A DNA stretch of 64,000 nucleotides from Anaerolineales bacterium. Lineage in GTDB: Bacteria > Chloroflexota > Anaerolineae > Anaerolineales > RBG-16-64-43. Made by a program: the position numbers and the translations under genes. Every line of letters begins with the position of its first letter. Positions within the stretch are counted from its first letter, which is position 1. Shown piece by piece: positions 27,371 through 36,620 of the stretch. The notes under the pieces were generated by a model. That model made no database searches. It saw nothing but the letters and a program-made list of their open reading frames with translations, and was not told where the DNA came from. The stretch spans positions 1-64,000 of the forward strand of contig JAFGKK010000015.1 in NCBI GenBank assembly GCA_016928575.1, in the 5' to 3' direction.

Positions 27371-28099
27371 TCAACCTGCGGGGTTGCCCCATCCCAGGCG
27401 GTAAAAATCGCGCGCCATCAGGATGTACCAGGCGATTCCGGCGGCGGTTCCCGCAAGCGTCAAGACCACGCCGACCGCCGGCAGGAAGAATCCCAGGCCG
27501 ACGACGGAAAGCAAAATTCCCGTCCAGGCAGTCGCCCGGCTGAAGGATCGGCTGCGCAGCATGAGCAGCGAACTGATCAGGCTGGAAACGGTGATCAGGA
27601 ATTGCGACGCGATCCAGTTCGTCCCGTTGAACAACGCATGCAGCGCCTCCCCGGCCGCCAAGTATTGCAGACGGGCCGTTTCTCCCTCCGCGGCGGAGTA
27701 TTGATCGCTGAGATACGCCATTTCCGCCACCGGGCGCGCCGCGAACCACAGCCCGACTCCCAACAATCCCGCCGCCAGGGCGATCAACGCATACGATTCG
27801 TTGACCCGTTTAAGCGCCGCATACAGCGCCAGTGTCGAGAGGGCCATCACCGGCAGCAGGATCGGAACCATCAGATCCAGCGAGAGCAATCCGCCCAGCC
27901 GGTCGGCCTGCAACGCGGCGAAGACGTCCGACACCGCGGCGCGTCCGGGCGTATACGGCCAGATAAAATACACCAGCACCGCGACGGCGATCACCGTGGG
28001 AAACGCGGCGCTGGCCGCGAAGCCGATCCGATACAGATCCCTCCATTTCGGTTCCGGCGCTCCGCGATCGGAGTCTGACGCGGGTTGTTTCGGATTCAT
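27371..28099 (-). CDS. Multi-pass membrane protein, DUF4386-like, paralogue 2
   Basis: 242 residues with about six helices. It shares with its neighbour the layout 'FAARPVAEMAYLSDQYSAAEGETARLQYLAAGEALHALFNGTNW', then 'SSLLMLRSRSFSRATAWTGILLSVVGLG'. It lies 29 bases upstream of paralogue 1 on the same strand, so the pair looks like a tandem duplication in one operon. No enzymatic motif is visible; role unknown. Confidence 0.65.
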   Translation of the reverse strand: MNPKQPASDSDRGAPEPKWRDLYRIGFAASAAFPTVIAVAVLVYFIWPYTPGRAAVSDVFAALQADRLGGLLSLDLMVPILLPVMALSTLALYAALKRVNESYALIALAAGLLGVGLWFAARPVAEMAYLSDQYSAAEGETARLQYLAAGEALHALFNGTNWIASQFLITVSSLISSLLMLRSRSFSRATAWTGILLSVVGLGFFLPAVGVVLTLAGTAAGIAWYILMARDFYRLGWGNPAG

Positions 28100-28178
28100 T
28101 GGATTCTCCTATTCCAGGATCCGGCGGCTTTCCTTCCAAAACTGCATTGGGCGGGACCCTTTGATCTTGATGCTACCC

Positions 28179-28219
28179 AGGAAAAACAAAACGCAGATCA
28201 CATGAAAATGTGATCTGCG
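28179..28219 (-). terminator. Rho-independent terminator of the LAL regulator gene
   Basis: A perfect 12-bp hairpin: CGCAGATCACAT and its complement at 28192-28219, with a 4-base loop. On the minus strand it is followed by TTTTGTTTTT. It lies about 130 bases past the stop of the regulator gene at 28349. Confidence 0.85.
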
Positions 28220-28348
28220 GGGGAAACGCTATGTGATTTTACGACGATCGGGCAGTACGGCGGTCGAGTAGCGGTCTTTGCGTGCCAAGACCACCGATGG
28301 GGCGGGGTTTCTCGAAATGATCCGAATAGTCCCGCCTGCCCGTCCGGC

Positions 28349-31075
28349 TTACAGAATCCTCAACTGATGGGCGGTTTCGATCGCTCGGGTGCGGTTATTC
28401 ACCCCCAGCTTTCCGTAGATCGCTTTGACGTGCGAGCGCACGGTGTTCAGCGAGACGACCAGCCGCTCGGCGACTTCCTCATACCGGAGTCCTTCGGCGA
28501 TCAGCCGCAGGACTTCGCGTTCGCGTTCGGTGAGGAGACCCAAGCCTTCCGCCTCCGCTGCCTGCTTGGCGGCCCCGGATTCGGCGAAGGCGGCCAGCAC
28601 GGCCCCGCAAAATGTCCGTTGCGTTTTGGATAGGCGCCCGTCAGCCAACAGGCCCGACAAGGCTTCGCGGGCGGGCGCGCCTTCTTCGATGAACGCGCTG
28701 ATCATCCCTTCCGGCTCGGCCAACTCCAGCGCCCGGCGATAATCCGCCCGGCTTTGGGCTTCGTTCCCCGAGGCGGAATGAATCCGGGCGCGCAGGAGCA
28801 GGATTTCGATCGCGAAGGGCACGTATCCGTTCCGCAGCGCTTCCCCTGCCAGCCGGCCGGCCAACGCCACGCCGGATTCCGCGTCCGTTCCCTCCCGTCC
28901 GGCGAGAACTCGGTGAAGCAGGATCCGCAGCGCGACGGCGGAAAGCGCCGCCCACGAGCGGGGGTTGACCGCGTTCGCCTCTGGTTCGCCGCAGGAAAAA
29001 CCGCCCTCGAAGGAGAATCCCTCCGCCGCCAGGAGCGCTTCCGCCTCCGGCAGACGGCCCTGGGCCAGATACACGCGCGCCTGCTGGGCGATCACCTCCT
29101 CGCGGACGACCAACGCCGCGACGGACTGCATCAGCCGAGCCGACTCCAAAATTTCCCTCTCCGCTTCATCCAGATTCCCTTCGATTTGATGCAGGCGCGA
29201 AAGAACCACGCCGTAGTACAGCTTGGAGTCGCTGAACCCGCTGACCGCGCTCACCTGGATCGCCCGCCGGAACTCGCGGTCGGCGTCCTCAAGCCGGTGC
29301 CAGGAATAATAGATGGTCCCCAACTCCCCATACAAAGCCTGGCTGGCGGGCGAAAGGACGCCCGCGCGCCGCATGCGTTCGATCGCCCGCGCGGCGACCT
29401 CGTGCGCGAAATGCAATTTCCCGTGGGTCACGGCCAGCAATCCGAGGCCGGTGACGCCCAGCAGATCGTAGGCCGAATTCTCCCGCCGCCGGCTTTCCCC
29501 GATGATCTTTTGGTAGGCTTCCTCGGCCCGGTCGTAATCCTCCATAGCTTCATACGCGCCGGCCAGCGCCAAGAAAGACAGGCAGGCGGTCTGAAAATCC
29601 CCGGCCGGGGCGATCGTCCGCGCCTCTTGGGCGAGGCGCAGGCTTTCCTCCGGGCGGCGCTGGGCGCTCTGCATCATCGATTGGAGGGCGAGCCATTTTG
29701 CCCGCAGGGAAGGATCGGAAGCTTCGCCGCTTTGGGATTCCGAAAACAATTCATGCAGGCGCCGGACGTGCTGCACCAACCGTTCGTACTCCCGGCGGAT
29801 CATGAGCATCCAAAGGAAGGCCAGGTTGGCGCGGATGCTGCGCTCGAACCACTCCGGAGGAATGGAACGCATCCAGCCGTCGACCGTCTTGATGTGCCAG
29901 CGCATCACCAAGTCCATGGCGTGGGCTTCGATCAGCCGCACCGCTTCTGCGTAATCCGCCGCCGCCAGGTAGTGCCGGATCGCCTCGTCGGGGAGGTCCG
30001 CCCGCTCGTACCATCCCGCGGCCCGCCGGTGCCATCCGGCGACCTCCTCCTTGGCCAGCGCGGCCGTCCGATCGCGCAACAGGTCGGCGAACAGCGCGTG
30101 GTACCGGTACCAGCGCCGCTCCTCGTCCAACGGAATCAGAAACAGGTTGGCGCGGTGCAACCTTTCCAGTTGATCCGCGCCGTCCTCTCCGCCGGTAACC
30201 GAATCGCACAACCCTCCGGTGAGTTTTTCCAGGATCGCAGTCTGCAGAAGAAAACGCCGGGTTTTTTCGGACTGCCGGTTGAGAACTTCCTCGGCGAGGT
30301 AGTTGAGGATGTGGCGGCGGCCGCCGCCCAAGGAGTTTATGATCCGCGACGGATCGGAGCGGTCCTTGATCGACAGCGCCGCCAGATGCAGCCCGACCGG
30401 CCACCCTTCCGTCCGTTCCTCCAGCGCGCCGACCTCGTGCTCGCCGAGGGAGAGATCCATGACGCCGTTAAGGAAAGACGCCGTTTCGGCGGAGTCGAAG
30501 CGCAGGTCCGCCGCGCGGATCTCCGTCAGCCGGCCGCCGGCGCGCAGGCGGGCCAGCGGCAAGGAGGGATCCTCGCGGGTGAGGATGACCAGATGCAGGG
30601 GATCGAGCGGTCCCGCAATCAGCTTTTCCAAAACGCGGAGAATGAGGGGGTCCTGGATCACCTGGAAATCATCCAGGACGATTAGGAAGCGCCCTTCGAT
30701 CTCGAGAACGTCGTTCCCGAGGGTGGTTACGAGGATCTCTTCCGGCGGGAGCTGTCCGGCCTGGAGCACGCCCTCGATCTCCCGGCCGATGTTTTCATCC
30801 ACTCCCTGCAAGGCGGCGACGAAATAGGAGAAAAAACGGCCGGGGTCGTCGTCCGCGGAGTCCAGGGAAAGCCAGACGGCGGGCGCGTTCAGCTTCTCCA
30901 GCCATTCGAGGATGCAGGTCGTTTTTCCGAACCCGGCCGGCGCCGAGACGAGCGACACCCGCCGGCCTTCCTCCCAGCCGGCCTTCAGCCGCGCCACAAG
31001 CTGCGGACGCGCCACGCGTTTGGGGGAGAGTGCGGGAGGGCGGAGCTTGATCGCTTGCAGGGCGGAGGTCAACAT
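28349..31075 (-). CDS. LAL/MalT-type LuxR-family transcriptional activator
   Basis: 908 residues. The N-terminal STAND/AAA ATPase has Walker A SAPAGFGKTT (44-53) and Walker B 'FLIVLDDFQVI', followed by 'LTREDPSLPLARLRAGG' and 'EGWPVGLHLAAL', all typical of the MalT family. A long helical TPR-like sensor region spans about 380-800. The C-terminal LuxR HTH (about 845-905) is 'LTEREREVLRLIAEGLRYEEVAERLVVSLNTVRSHVKAIYGKLGV'. These activators bind an inducer and ATP to oligomerise. The target is unknown; the flanking reductase gene is on the same strand upstream. A strong terminator ends the unit. Confidence 0.9.
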   Translation of the reverse strand: MLTSALQAIKLRPPALSPKRVARPQLVARLKAGWEEGRRVSLVSAPAGFGKTTCILEWLEKLNAPAVWLSLDSADDDPGRFFSYFVAALQGVDENIGREIEGVLQAGQLPPEEILVTTLGNDVLEIEGRFLIVLDDFQVIQDPLILRVLEKLIAGPLDPLHLVILTREDPSLPLARLRAGGRLTEIRAADLRFDSAETASFLNGVMDLSLGEHEVGALEERTEGWPVGLHLAALSIKDRSDPSRIINSLGGGRRHILNYLAEEVLNRQSEKTRRFLLQTAILEKLTGGLCDSVTGGEDGADQLERLHRANLFLIPLDEERRWYRYHALFADLLRDRTAALAKEEVAGWHRRAAGWYERADLPDEAIRHYLAAADYAEAVRLIEAHAMDLVMRWHIKTVDGWMRSIPPEWFERSIRANLAFLWMLMIRREYERLVQHVRRLHELFSESQSGEASDPSLRAKWLALQSMMQSAQRRPEESLRLAQEARTIAPAGDFQTACLSFLALAGAYEAMEDYDRAEEAYQKIIGESRRRENSAYDLLGVTGLGLLAVTHGKLHFAHEVAARAIERMRRAGVLSPASQALYGELGTIYYSWHRLEDADREFRRAIQVSAVSGFSDSKLYYGVVLSRLHQIEGNLDEAEREILESARLMQSVAALVVREEVIAQQARVYLAQGRLPEAEALLAAEGFSFEGGFSCGEPEANAVNPRSWAALSAVALRILLHRVLAGREGTDAESGVALAGRLAGEALRNGYVPFAIEILLLRARIHSASGNEAQSRADYRRALELAEPEGMISAFIEEGAPAREALSGLLADGRLSKTQRTFCGAVLAAFAESGAAKQAAEAEGLGLLTEREREVLRLIAEGLRYEEVAERLVVSLNTVRSHVKAIYGKLGVNNRTRAIETAHQLRIL

Positions 31076-31142
31076 GGCATTAATCGATCACACGGTCGTT
31101 TTTCGCGGAAGCCTTTTTTAGGATTATATCCCGTGCCGGTGT

Positions 31143-31706
31143 TTATCTGGAACCGTTGGCGAGCAACGGGCCCAGCCCGCCCGCCTCCGCCATCCACTCC
31201 GGCGCGTCCCGAACCTGGCCTTTGCGCGCCATTCCCGGGACGATCACGCTTCCGATCAGCCCCATTTCCAGAAAGGACAGGCTCTTTTCGAAGAAGGCCG
31301 TCACCAACGCCGCCGTTTCGGGATTCTCCTCCTCGAAGGGGATGGCGAGGACCGCCGATTTTCCGCGGACGCGCCCCCGGTTCGCCGGACAATTGAAATA
31401 CACGAAGCGGTCGATGAAGCATTTCATCAGCGCGGTGGGGCCGTACCAATAGACCGGCGTGCCGAAGACGAACGCATCGGCCGTTGCGATTTTCGAATAG
31501 AGCTCGTTCATGTCGTCCATCCGGCTGCAGGGCTTGCCGTTCCAGCAGGCGTGGCAGCCGATGCACTCCCGGATGTTCAACTCGCCGAGCAAAACCTCTT
31601 CGGTTTCCGCGCCCGCCGCGCGCGCCCCTTCGAGGATCCGTTCCACCAGGAGGTGAGTATTTCCCCGTTTGCGCGGACTGCCGACGACACCGAGGATTTT
31701 CCTCAC
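31143..31706 (-). CDS. NAD(P)H-dependent FMN reductase (flavodoxin fold, ISF-like)
   Basis: 187 residues. 'ILGVVGSPRKRGNTHLL' is the FMN phosphate-binding loop. 'ECIGCHACWNGKPCSRMDDM' resembles the Cys-containing segment of iron-sulfur flavoproteins, and 'AFVFGTPVYWYGPTALMKCFIDR' is the usual flavin-ring segment. It probably reduces quinones, azo compounds or metal complexes; the substrate is not known. It starts 67 bases past (in the minus direction, upstream of) the LAL regulator gene, which may control it. Confidence 0.82.
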   Translation of the reverse strand: MRKILGVVGSPRKRGNTHLLVERILEGARAAGAETEEVLLGELNIRECIGCHACWNGKPCSRMDDMNELYSKIATADAFVFGTPVYWYGPTALMKCFIDRFVYFNCPANRGRVRGKSAVLAIPFEEENPETAALVTAFFEKSLSFLEMGLIGSVIVPGMARKGQVRDAPEWMAEAGGLGPLLANGSR

Positions 31707-32047
31707 CCGTCATCCTCCGAAATTGGGGTTAATCTCCACCGGCGGGTCGCTGAAAAAAGGCAAAAAGTTAGTTGAGCAGACCTGGCGATATGCCAGGGCG
31801 CATCGAAACCACCGGCGTTTATCGCGGTCTCGCTCGGCTTGTTCGGGCTGGGCCGGGGCGGCCCGGCCTTTTCAGCCCCCTGGCAGTCTATCCGTTCCGC
31901 GGTTCATCCTATCACAATCGGCATCGGACCGGATTTGAATCTCGCCCCCTTTTTTATTACAGTAGAGGCGTATAGACCACGGAGGAATCCTCCGCCTTCC
32001 ATCCTCCGCTCCATCTGCGGCGGAGCCAGTCAATCGAAAGGATGAAC
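31707..32047. other. Intergenic region between divergent genes
   Basis: About 340 bases without a gene. It contains short GC-rich hairpins (ggccggggcggcccggcc at about 31851; cggaggaatcctccg at about 31979) and the promoter of the DinB-like gene. Confidence 0.45.
31935..31963 (+). promoter_or_regulatory. Promoter of the DinB-like gene
   Basis: TTGAAT (31935-31940), 17-base spacer, TACAGT (31958-31963). Downstream a small hairpin (cggagga/tcctccg at 31979-31993) lies in the leader. Confidence 0.5.
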
Positions 32048-32575
32048 ATGGCCAAGCCAAAGCGCGATCCGACAACCGCATCCGGGTTTTTCCTCCGCGA
32101 AGAAGCGGCCTGGCAATCCTTGAAGGGATTATGGGCCGGCTTGCCGGATAGGGACCTGACCCGCCCCGGCGCCTGCGGGACGTGGAGCGTTAAGGACGTC
32201 ATGAATCACATCGCTTCATGGATGGCGGCCGCGCGCGAGGTGATTCCGATGCGCCTCGCCGGCCGTACCCCGCCCAAGGGCGAATACGCGATTTCGACGT
32301 TCAATCCGCTGCACTACGCCCGCTACCGGAGGTTTCCGCTTGCCGCCAGCAAGCGCCGCCTGCAACGCAACCGCAGACTTTTATTGGCGCTGCTCGCAAG
32401 CTTGCCCGAGCGCCGTCTACTGGATTCCAAGAGCCGGATAGGTTCTTGGGCGAAATACAGCACGTACGCCCACTACGAGGAGCATCTGCGGCCGCTGACC
32501 GCGTTTCGGCACACGAGATTGGGGGATACGGTGAAAGAGAAAAAGCCGGGAAAGCGAAAACCCGCGGGCCGTTGA
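32048..32575 (+). CDS. DinB/ClbS-like four-helix-bundle protein
   Basis: 175 residues from the second ATG (32048), which has AAAGG at 7 bases; the ATG at 32042 would be too close to it. 'LWAGLPDRDLTRPGACGTWSVKDVMNHIASWMAAAREV' is the classical DinB-superfamily N-terminal half (Trp-Ser-x-Lys-Asp then HIASW). Members include thiol transferases, ClbS and stress proteins of unknown role. The metal-binding His pattern is only partly clear. The C-terminus is basic (KEKKPGKRKPAGR). No clear partner. Confidence 0.75.
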   Translation: MAKPKRDPTTASGFFLREEAAWQSLKGLWAGLPDRDLTRPGACGTWSVKDVMNHIASWMAAAREVIPMRLAGRTPPKGEYAISTFNPLHYARYRRFPLAASKRRLQRNRRLLLALLASLPERRLLDSKSRIGSWAKYSTYAHYEEHLRPLTAFRHTRLGDTVKEKKPGKRKPAGR

Positions 32576-32696
32576 TTGGTCCTTCGTTTCCCTCGCGGCG
32601 CAAAGCGCCCGCGACGCCGAGGAATGCCCCTCCGGGACAGCGGGTCCATCATCCTCTGAGTTCGCCCGACTGAGTTTCCCCTCCGTACTCCGAAAG

Positions 32697-33608
32697 CTAT
32701 CCCGGCGCTTCGGAAAAGAATTCCATCAGCCCGGCATTCACGCGGGCGGGATTGTCGTATTGCAGTAAATGGCCGGCCGCCGGCACGATCTCCGCCGCGG
32801 CCAGGTTGGCCAGCAATTCCCGCGACCTCTTGACGACCGCCTGCGGATCGCACAACTGCTCGTGCGCTCCCTCCAGGACCAGCACCGGAGCCCGTACGCG
32901 CCGCAGTTCGGAAGCCGGCAGCGGCGGGAACAAAGACAAACCGTCTAGGGTCTGCTTCCATCCCTTCACCGGCCGGTAATGTTTGAGAATGAGGAACATG
33001 GCCTCGGCGCAACGACCGTCCATCGCGCGGCCCTGGACTCCGAATAAGGCAAGCGCGAATTTCCGCATCTTTTCGTCGGACGGTTTCCACAGATTGATCC
33101 CCAGGGGGAAGACGCGGCGGACAATGCTCCAACGGATCCCTGAGATCTCGATCGGGCTGAGCAGAGCCAGGCGGTTTACGCGCTGCGGCGCATATCCCGC
33201 GAAGCGCAGAACCAGCCGCGCACCGAACGACATCCCCGCGAGGTCCGCCGAGTCGATGCCGAGGGCGTCGAGGACATCCTCGATCCATTCCGAGAAGCTG
33301 TCGTCGCGGTAAGAAAGCCAAACCGGATCGCTTTTCCCCATCTGGCCGATGACGTCCAAAGCGTACACCCGGTGCCGACGGACCAGCGATTCCAGCAAGG
33401 GTTCCCACAACATCGCGTTGCCGCCCATGCCCTGCACCAGGACCAGCGGACGGCCCTGCTCACGCCCGGCGGCAAGCATGTGCGTCTTTCCGAAACGGGT
33501 CGGTACGGTCCGGCATTCGTGCGGGAACGGAAGCCGGGCCCGGGTTTCCTCATACCAAGCCCGCATGGCGTCTGCGCCGCGGACGCCAAGAGTCAAAGCC
33601 TTCTTCAT
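32697..33608 (-). CDS. Alpha/beta hydrolase
   Basis: 303 residues from the ATG at 33608 (GGGAAAGAG upstream). 'LVLVQGMGGNAMLWEPLLESL' is the oxyanion region, 'LAGMSFGARLVLRFAG' the nucleophile elbow (GMSFG, Ser), 'LEGAHEQLCDP' the acid strand, and 'AAGHLLQYDNP' the His. It is typical of esterase/haloperoxidase-like hydrolases; the substrate cannot be told. It is separated from the UvrA-like gene by 164 bases and on the same strand. Confidence 0.8.
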   Translation of the reverse strand: MKKALTLGVRGADAMRAWYEETRARLPFPHECRTVPTRFGKTHMLAAGREQGRPLVLVQGMGGNAMLWEPLLESLVRRHRVYALDVIGQMGKSDPVWLSYRDDSFSEWIEDVLDALGIDSADLAGMSFGARLVLRFAGYAPQRVNRLALLSPIEISGIRWSIVRRVFPLGINLWKPSDEKMRKFALALFGVQGRAMDGRCAEAMFLILKHYRPVKGWKQTLDGLSLFPPLPASELRRVRAPVLVLEGAHEQLCDPQAVVKRSRELLANLAAAEIVPAAGHLLQYDNPARVNAGLMEFFSEAPG

Positions 33609-33772
33609 GGGATTTCTCTTTCCCCCATCCAGAGCAAAAACTGCGGAAGTCATCAACGGCCTTACGGTGCGGAACGGCGTCCAAACGGCGGAATGTGGCT
33701 ACAGCCGTTCAATCGCCCAAAGTGCGATGAAAAAGGCGTTGGGCGGCGTCATAGCCCTTTTTTACCGGCCCG

Positions 33773-36283
33773 TCAAACATCGACGGCGTTTCGCAACCAC
33801 TTCCCCGTCGCCGAGTTTTCCGCCGCCGCTACCTGCTCCGGAGTCCCCTGCGCCACGAGGTATCCGCCCGCGTCTCCCCCTTCCGGACCGAGGTCGATCA
33901 CCCAATCGGCGCAGTGGACGAGCTCCAGGTTGTGCTCGATGACCGCGACCGTGTTCCCGGCGCCGACCAGCCGGTGGAGCAGGGCGACCAGTTTTGCCGC
34001 GTCGGCCGCGTGCAGGCCCGTCGTCGGCTCGTCGAGCAGGTAAAGCGTGCGCCCGCCGCCGCGTTTGCCGAGCTCCTTGGCCAGCTTGATCCGCTGCGCC
34101 TCGCCGCCCGAAAGCGTGTTGGCGGGCTGGCCCAGCGGCAGGTATCCCAATCCGACCTCCATCATTAATTCCAGCCGCGAAGCCGCATCCGGGACGTCCT
34201 TGAAAACCTCGGCGACCTCTTCGATCGTCATCGCGAGGACCTCCGAAATATCGCATCCGTTGTAGCGGACCGCGAGGGTTTCCGGCAGAAAGCGTCCGCC
34301 GCGGCACGCGGGGCACCTTACCTCGGCGTGCGGCAGGAGCTGCATCGGCACCAATAGGACGCCGGCGCCTTCGCAGCGTTCACAGCGGCCGCCCGGAACG
34401 TTGAAGGAGAAGTGGCGCGGAGAGAATTTCCGTTTGCGCGCCTCGGGCAGGGCGGCGAACGCCTCGCGGATCGGGGTGAAAGTGTCGGTGTAGGTGGCGG
34501 CGTTGGAGCGCGATGAGCGGCCGATCGGGCTTTGGTCGACGGTGATGATCCGCTCGAAATTCTCCCAGCCGTCGATCGAATCGTGCGTTCCGGCCGCGTC
34601 CTCGGTCCCGGAATACCGCTTGCGCGCCGCGGGATCGAGAATGTCGAATAACAGCGTGGACTTGCCGGATCCCGAAGGGCCGGTGACCGCGGTGAAAAGC
34701 CCGACCGGCAGGGAGACGGTCAGGTTTTTTAAATTGTGCTCCCGCGCCCCGCGGATGACGAGCGCCTTCCCGTTCAAAGGCCGGCGCGGCCGGGCCGGCA
34801 TGGAGATCCGGCCGGACAGTAATTTCCCGGTGGCGGTTTCGCCCGCGGCCACCCGATCCGGCGGGCCGGCGGCCACAACCTTCCCGCCCAGCCTTCCCGC
34901 GCCGGGGCCGATTTCTACCAGATGGTCCGCGGCGCGGATCATCTCCAGGTCGTGTTCGATCACCAGGACCGTGTTTCCCAGATCACGAAGCCCGCGCAGG
35001 ATGGCGATCATCCGTCCGGTGTCGCGCGGATGCATCCCGATCGTCGGTTCGTCGAGCACGTAGAGCACGCCGGTCAAGCCGGATCCGAGCAGCGCCGCCA
35101 ACCGCAGCCGCTGGGCCTCGCCCGCCGACACCGTCGGCGAGGATCGCTCGAGCGTCAGGTACCCGACCCCGACGTCGACCAGGCGGCGTATCCATGCTCG
35201 CAAATCGTCCAGGATCGGCGCAAGAACGGGGGAAGCCTCCGGCGGGACCGCGCCGGTCAGTCCTTCGAGCCATACGGATAAACCGGCGATCGGCATTCGC
35301 GCGGCTTCGACGATCGACTTACCCTCGACCGTCACCGCGCGGCTTTCTGGCTTCAACCGCGTCCCGCCGCAATCCGGACATGTCTGCCGGATAAGGAACT
35401 TCTCCACCTTCTCGCGGTAGGCTTCGTCCTGGATGTGGGCGGCGTGCCGGCGTAGAAGATTCGTCGCCACGCCCTCGAACATCCCCTGGGCGTTGGTCTT
35501 GGCGGGTTTGAGTTTCGGAAAATGCCTGCGGAAGCGCGGATCCTCCACGCCGAAGAACAGCAGGTCGCGCGCGGCATCGTTCCATTTGCGAATCGGATCT
35601 TCGAGGTCGAGCGGAAATCCGTAGTACTTCGCCGCCGCTCGCAGCTTCTTGGAATAGTGGTTGACATACCACTCCTCCCAGCCCGTGATCGCGCCTTCGG
35701 CGATCGTCTTCGTCTCGTCCACCAGCTTGGAAAGGTTGGCCGCGGCGGTCACGCCCAACCCGGTGCACGCCGGGCAGGCGCCGTCGGGTTTATTGAACGA
35801 AAAATCCGCCATCGAGAGCTCGGGGACGGATTTGCCGCAGTGCGGGCAGTCGGACGAGCCTTGGCCGCCGCTTTCGTCGCTCCAATCCACTTGGAGGGGC
35901 AGGTAGGACGGTTCAACAGATTTCCCGCAGTGCGGGCACGGACGGCGGCCCAACCGCGCAAACAGCACGCGCAGGTAGGTGAACACCTCGGTCGCGGTCC
36001 CGACGGTCGAGCGCGGGCTGTGGTTGGTGATCTCCTGGCCGATGCTGATCGACGGCGAGAGCCCCTCGATCCGGTCGAGCGGCGGCTTGTTCTGGTGGGT
36101 CACCATCCCAAGCGATTCGAGGTATTGGCGCTGGCCCTCCTTGTGGAGGATGTCGAACACCAGCGTCGATTTTCCGGATCCCGAGAGGCCCGAAAACACG
36201 ATCAGCTTGTTCTTCGGCAGGTCGAGGTCGAGGTTCTTGAGATTGTGCAGCCGCGCCCCGCGGATGCGGATCTGCTCGGACAT
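33773..36283 (-). CDS. UvrA-like ABC ATPase (short UvrA2 class)
   Basis: 836 residues from the ATG at 36283 (AAGGAG 4 bases upstream). Two ABC modules with Walker A GLSGSGKS (32-39) and GPSGSGKS. There are two ABC signature regions (VSAGEAQRLRLAA; LSGGEAQRIKLAKEL), and CxxC zinc modules (CPHCGKS twice; CPDCGGT; CERCEGAG...CPACRGG). It is about 100 residues shorter than UvrA1, as in UvrA2/class IIa proteins, which are often linked to resistance against DNA-binding drugs. I assign UvrA2 by length; the UvrB-binding region was not checked by alignment. No uvrB or uvrC is nearby. Confidence 0.85.
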   Translation of the reverse strand: MSEQIRIRGARLHNLKNLDLDLPKNKLIVFSGLSGSGKSTLVFDILHKEGQRQYLESLGMVTHQNKPPLDRIEGLSPSISIGQEITNHSPRSTVGTATEVFTYLRVLFARLGRRPCPHCGKSVEPSYLPLQVDWSDESGGQGSSDCPHCGKSVPELSMADFSFNKPDGACPACTGLGVTAAANLSKLVDETKTIAEGAITGWEEWYVNHYSKKLRAAAKYYGFPLDLEDPIRKWNDAARDLLFFGVEDPRFRRHFPKLKPAKTNAQGMFEGVATNLLRRHAAHIQDEAYREKVEKFLIRQTCPDCGGTRLKPESRAVTVEGKSIVEAARMPIAGLSVWLEGLTGAVPPEASPVLAPILDDLRAWIRRLVDVGVGYLTLERSSPTVSAGEAQRLRLAALLGSGLTGVLYVLDEPTIGMHPRDTGRMIAILRGLRDLGNTVLVIEHDLEMIRAADHLVEIGPGAGRLGGKVVAAGPPDRVAAGETATGKLLSGRISMPARPRRPLNGKALVIRGAREHNLKNLTVSLPVGLFTAVTGPSGSGKSTLLFDILDPAARKRYSGTEDAAGTHDSIDGWENFERIITVDQSPIGRSSRSNAATYTDTFTPIREAFAALPEARKRKFSPRHFSFNVPGGRCERCEGAGVLLVPMQLLPHAEVRCPACRGGRFLPETLAVRYNGCDISEVLAMTIEEVAEVFKDVPDAASRLELMMEVGLGYLPLGQPANTLSGGEAQRIKLAKELGKRGGGRTLYLLDEPTTGLHAADAAKLVALLHRLVGAGNTVAVIEHNLELVHCADWVIDLGPEGGDAGGYLVAQGTPEQVAAAENSATGKWLRNAVDV

Positions 36284-36294
36284 AATTCTCCTTT

Positions 36295-36552
36295 TCACCG
36301 CCTCGCCCCCTCCTCTGTCCTCCCCCGTTTAGCGGACTTCGCTAAACGGGGGAGGACAGAGGAGGGGGCTCTACCCCATTCTATGCTTTTCCCCTGCATC
36401 TCCATCACGATCAACGCCGTCCGCCCGGTACGATCCATCTTCCGGCGGATGTACTCCGCGGCCGCGCGGTTGCCGGGCGATCCGACATAGCGGACCCCGA
36501 TCCGGACGGCGAGTTCCCGCAAGTGTTTAGTGACTTCTTTTTGGAGATTCAC
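36295..36552 (-). pseudogene. Truncated M28-type aminopeptidase gene, N-terminal remnant
   Basis: From a GTG at 36552 the frame reads 'HLRELAVRIGVRYVGSPGNRAAAEYIRRKMDRTGRT', which is the beginning of an M28-family peptidase (the 'GSPGNRAAAEYI' segment). After about 45 residues the resemblance stops and the frame runs through the perfect palindrome at 36305-36369 to its stop. No catalytic residues remain. Deletion or replacement of the rest is the likely history. The family call rests on a short segment and is moderate. Confidence 0.55.
36305..36369. repeat. Perfect palindrome with 30-bp arms
   Basis: 36305-36334 (gccccctcctctgtcctccc then cccgtttagcg, sharing the overlap) is exactly complementary to 36340-36369, 30 of 30 bases, with a 5-base loop (gactt). 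It lies just upstream of the UvrA-like gene start and inside the truncated peptidase frame. The outline (pyrimidine arm, purine arm) is like the elements near 26206 and 26511. Confidence 0.9.
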
Positions 36553-36620
36553 GGCCCCCGCCCTTCACGTTTATTCACCATCATACAACCCTGGTGTGAA
36601 AATGGAGGGATCTGCCAGGG

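Noticed and set aside
28754-30685. A 643-residue open frame on the plus strand
   Set aside because: Antisense of the LAL regulator gene, with no recognisable features.
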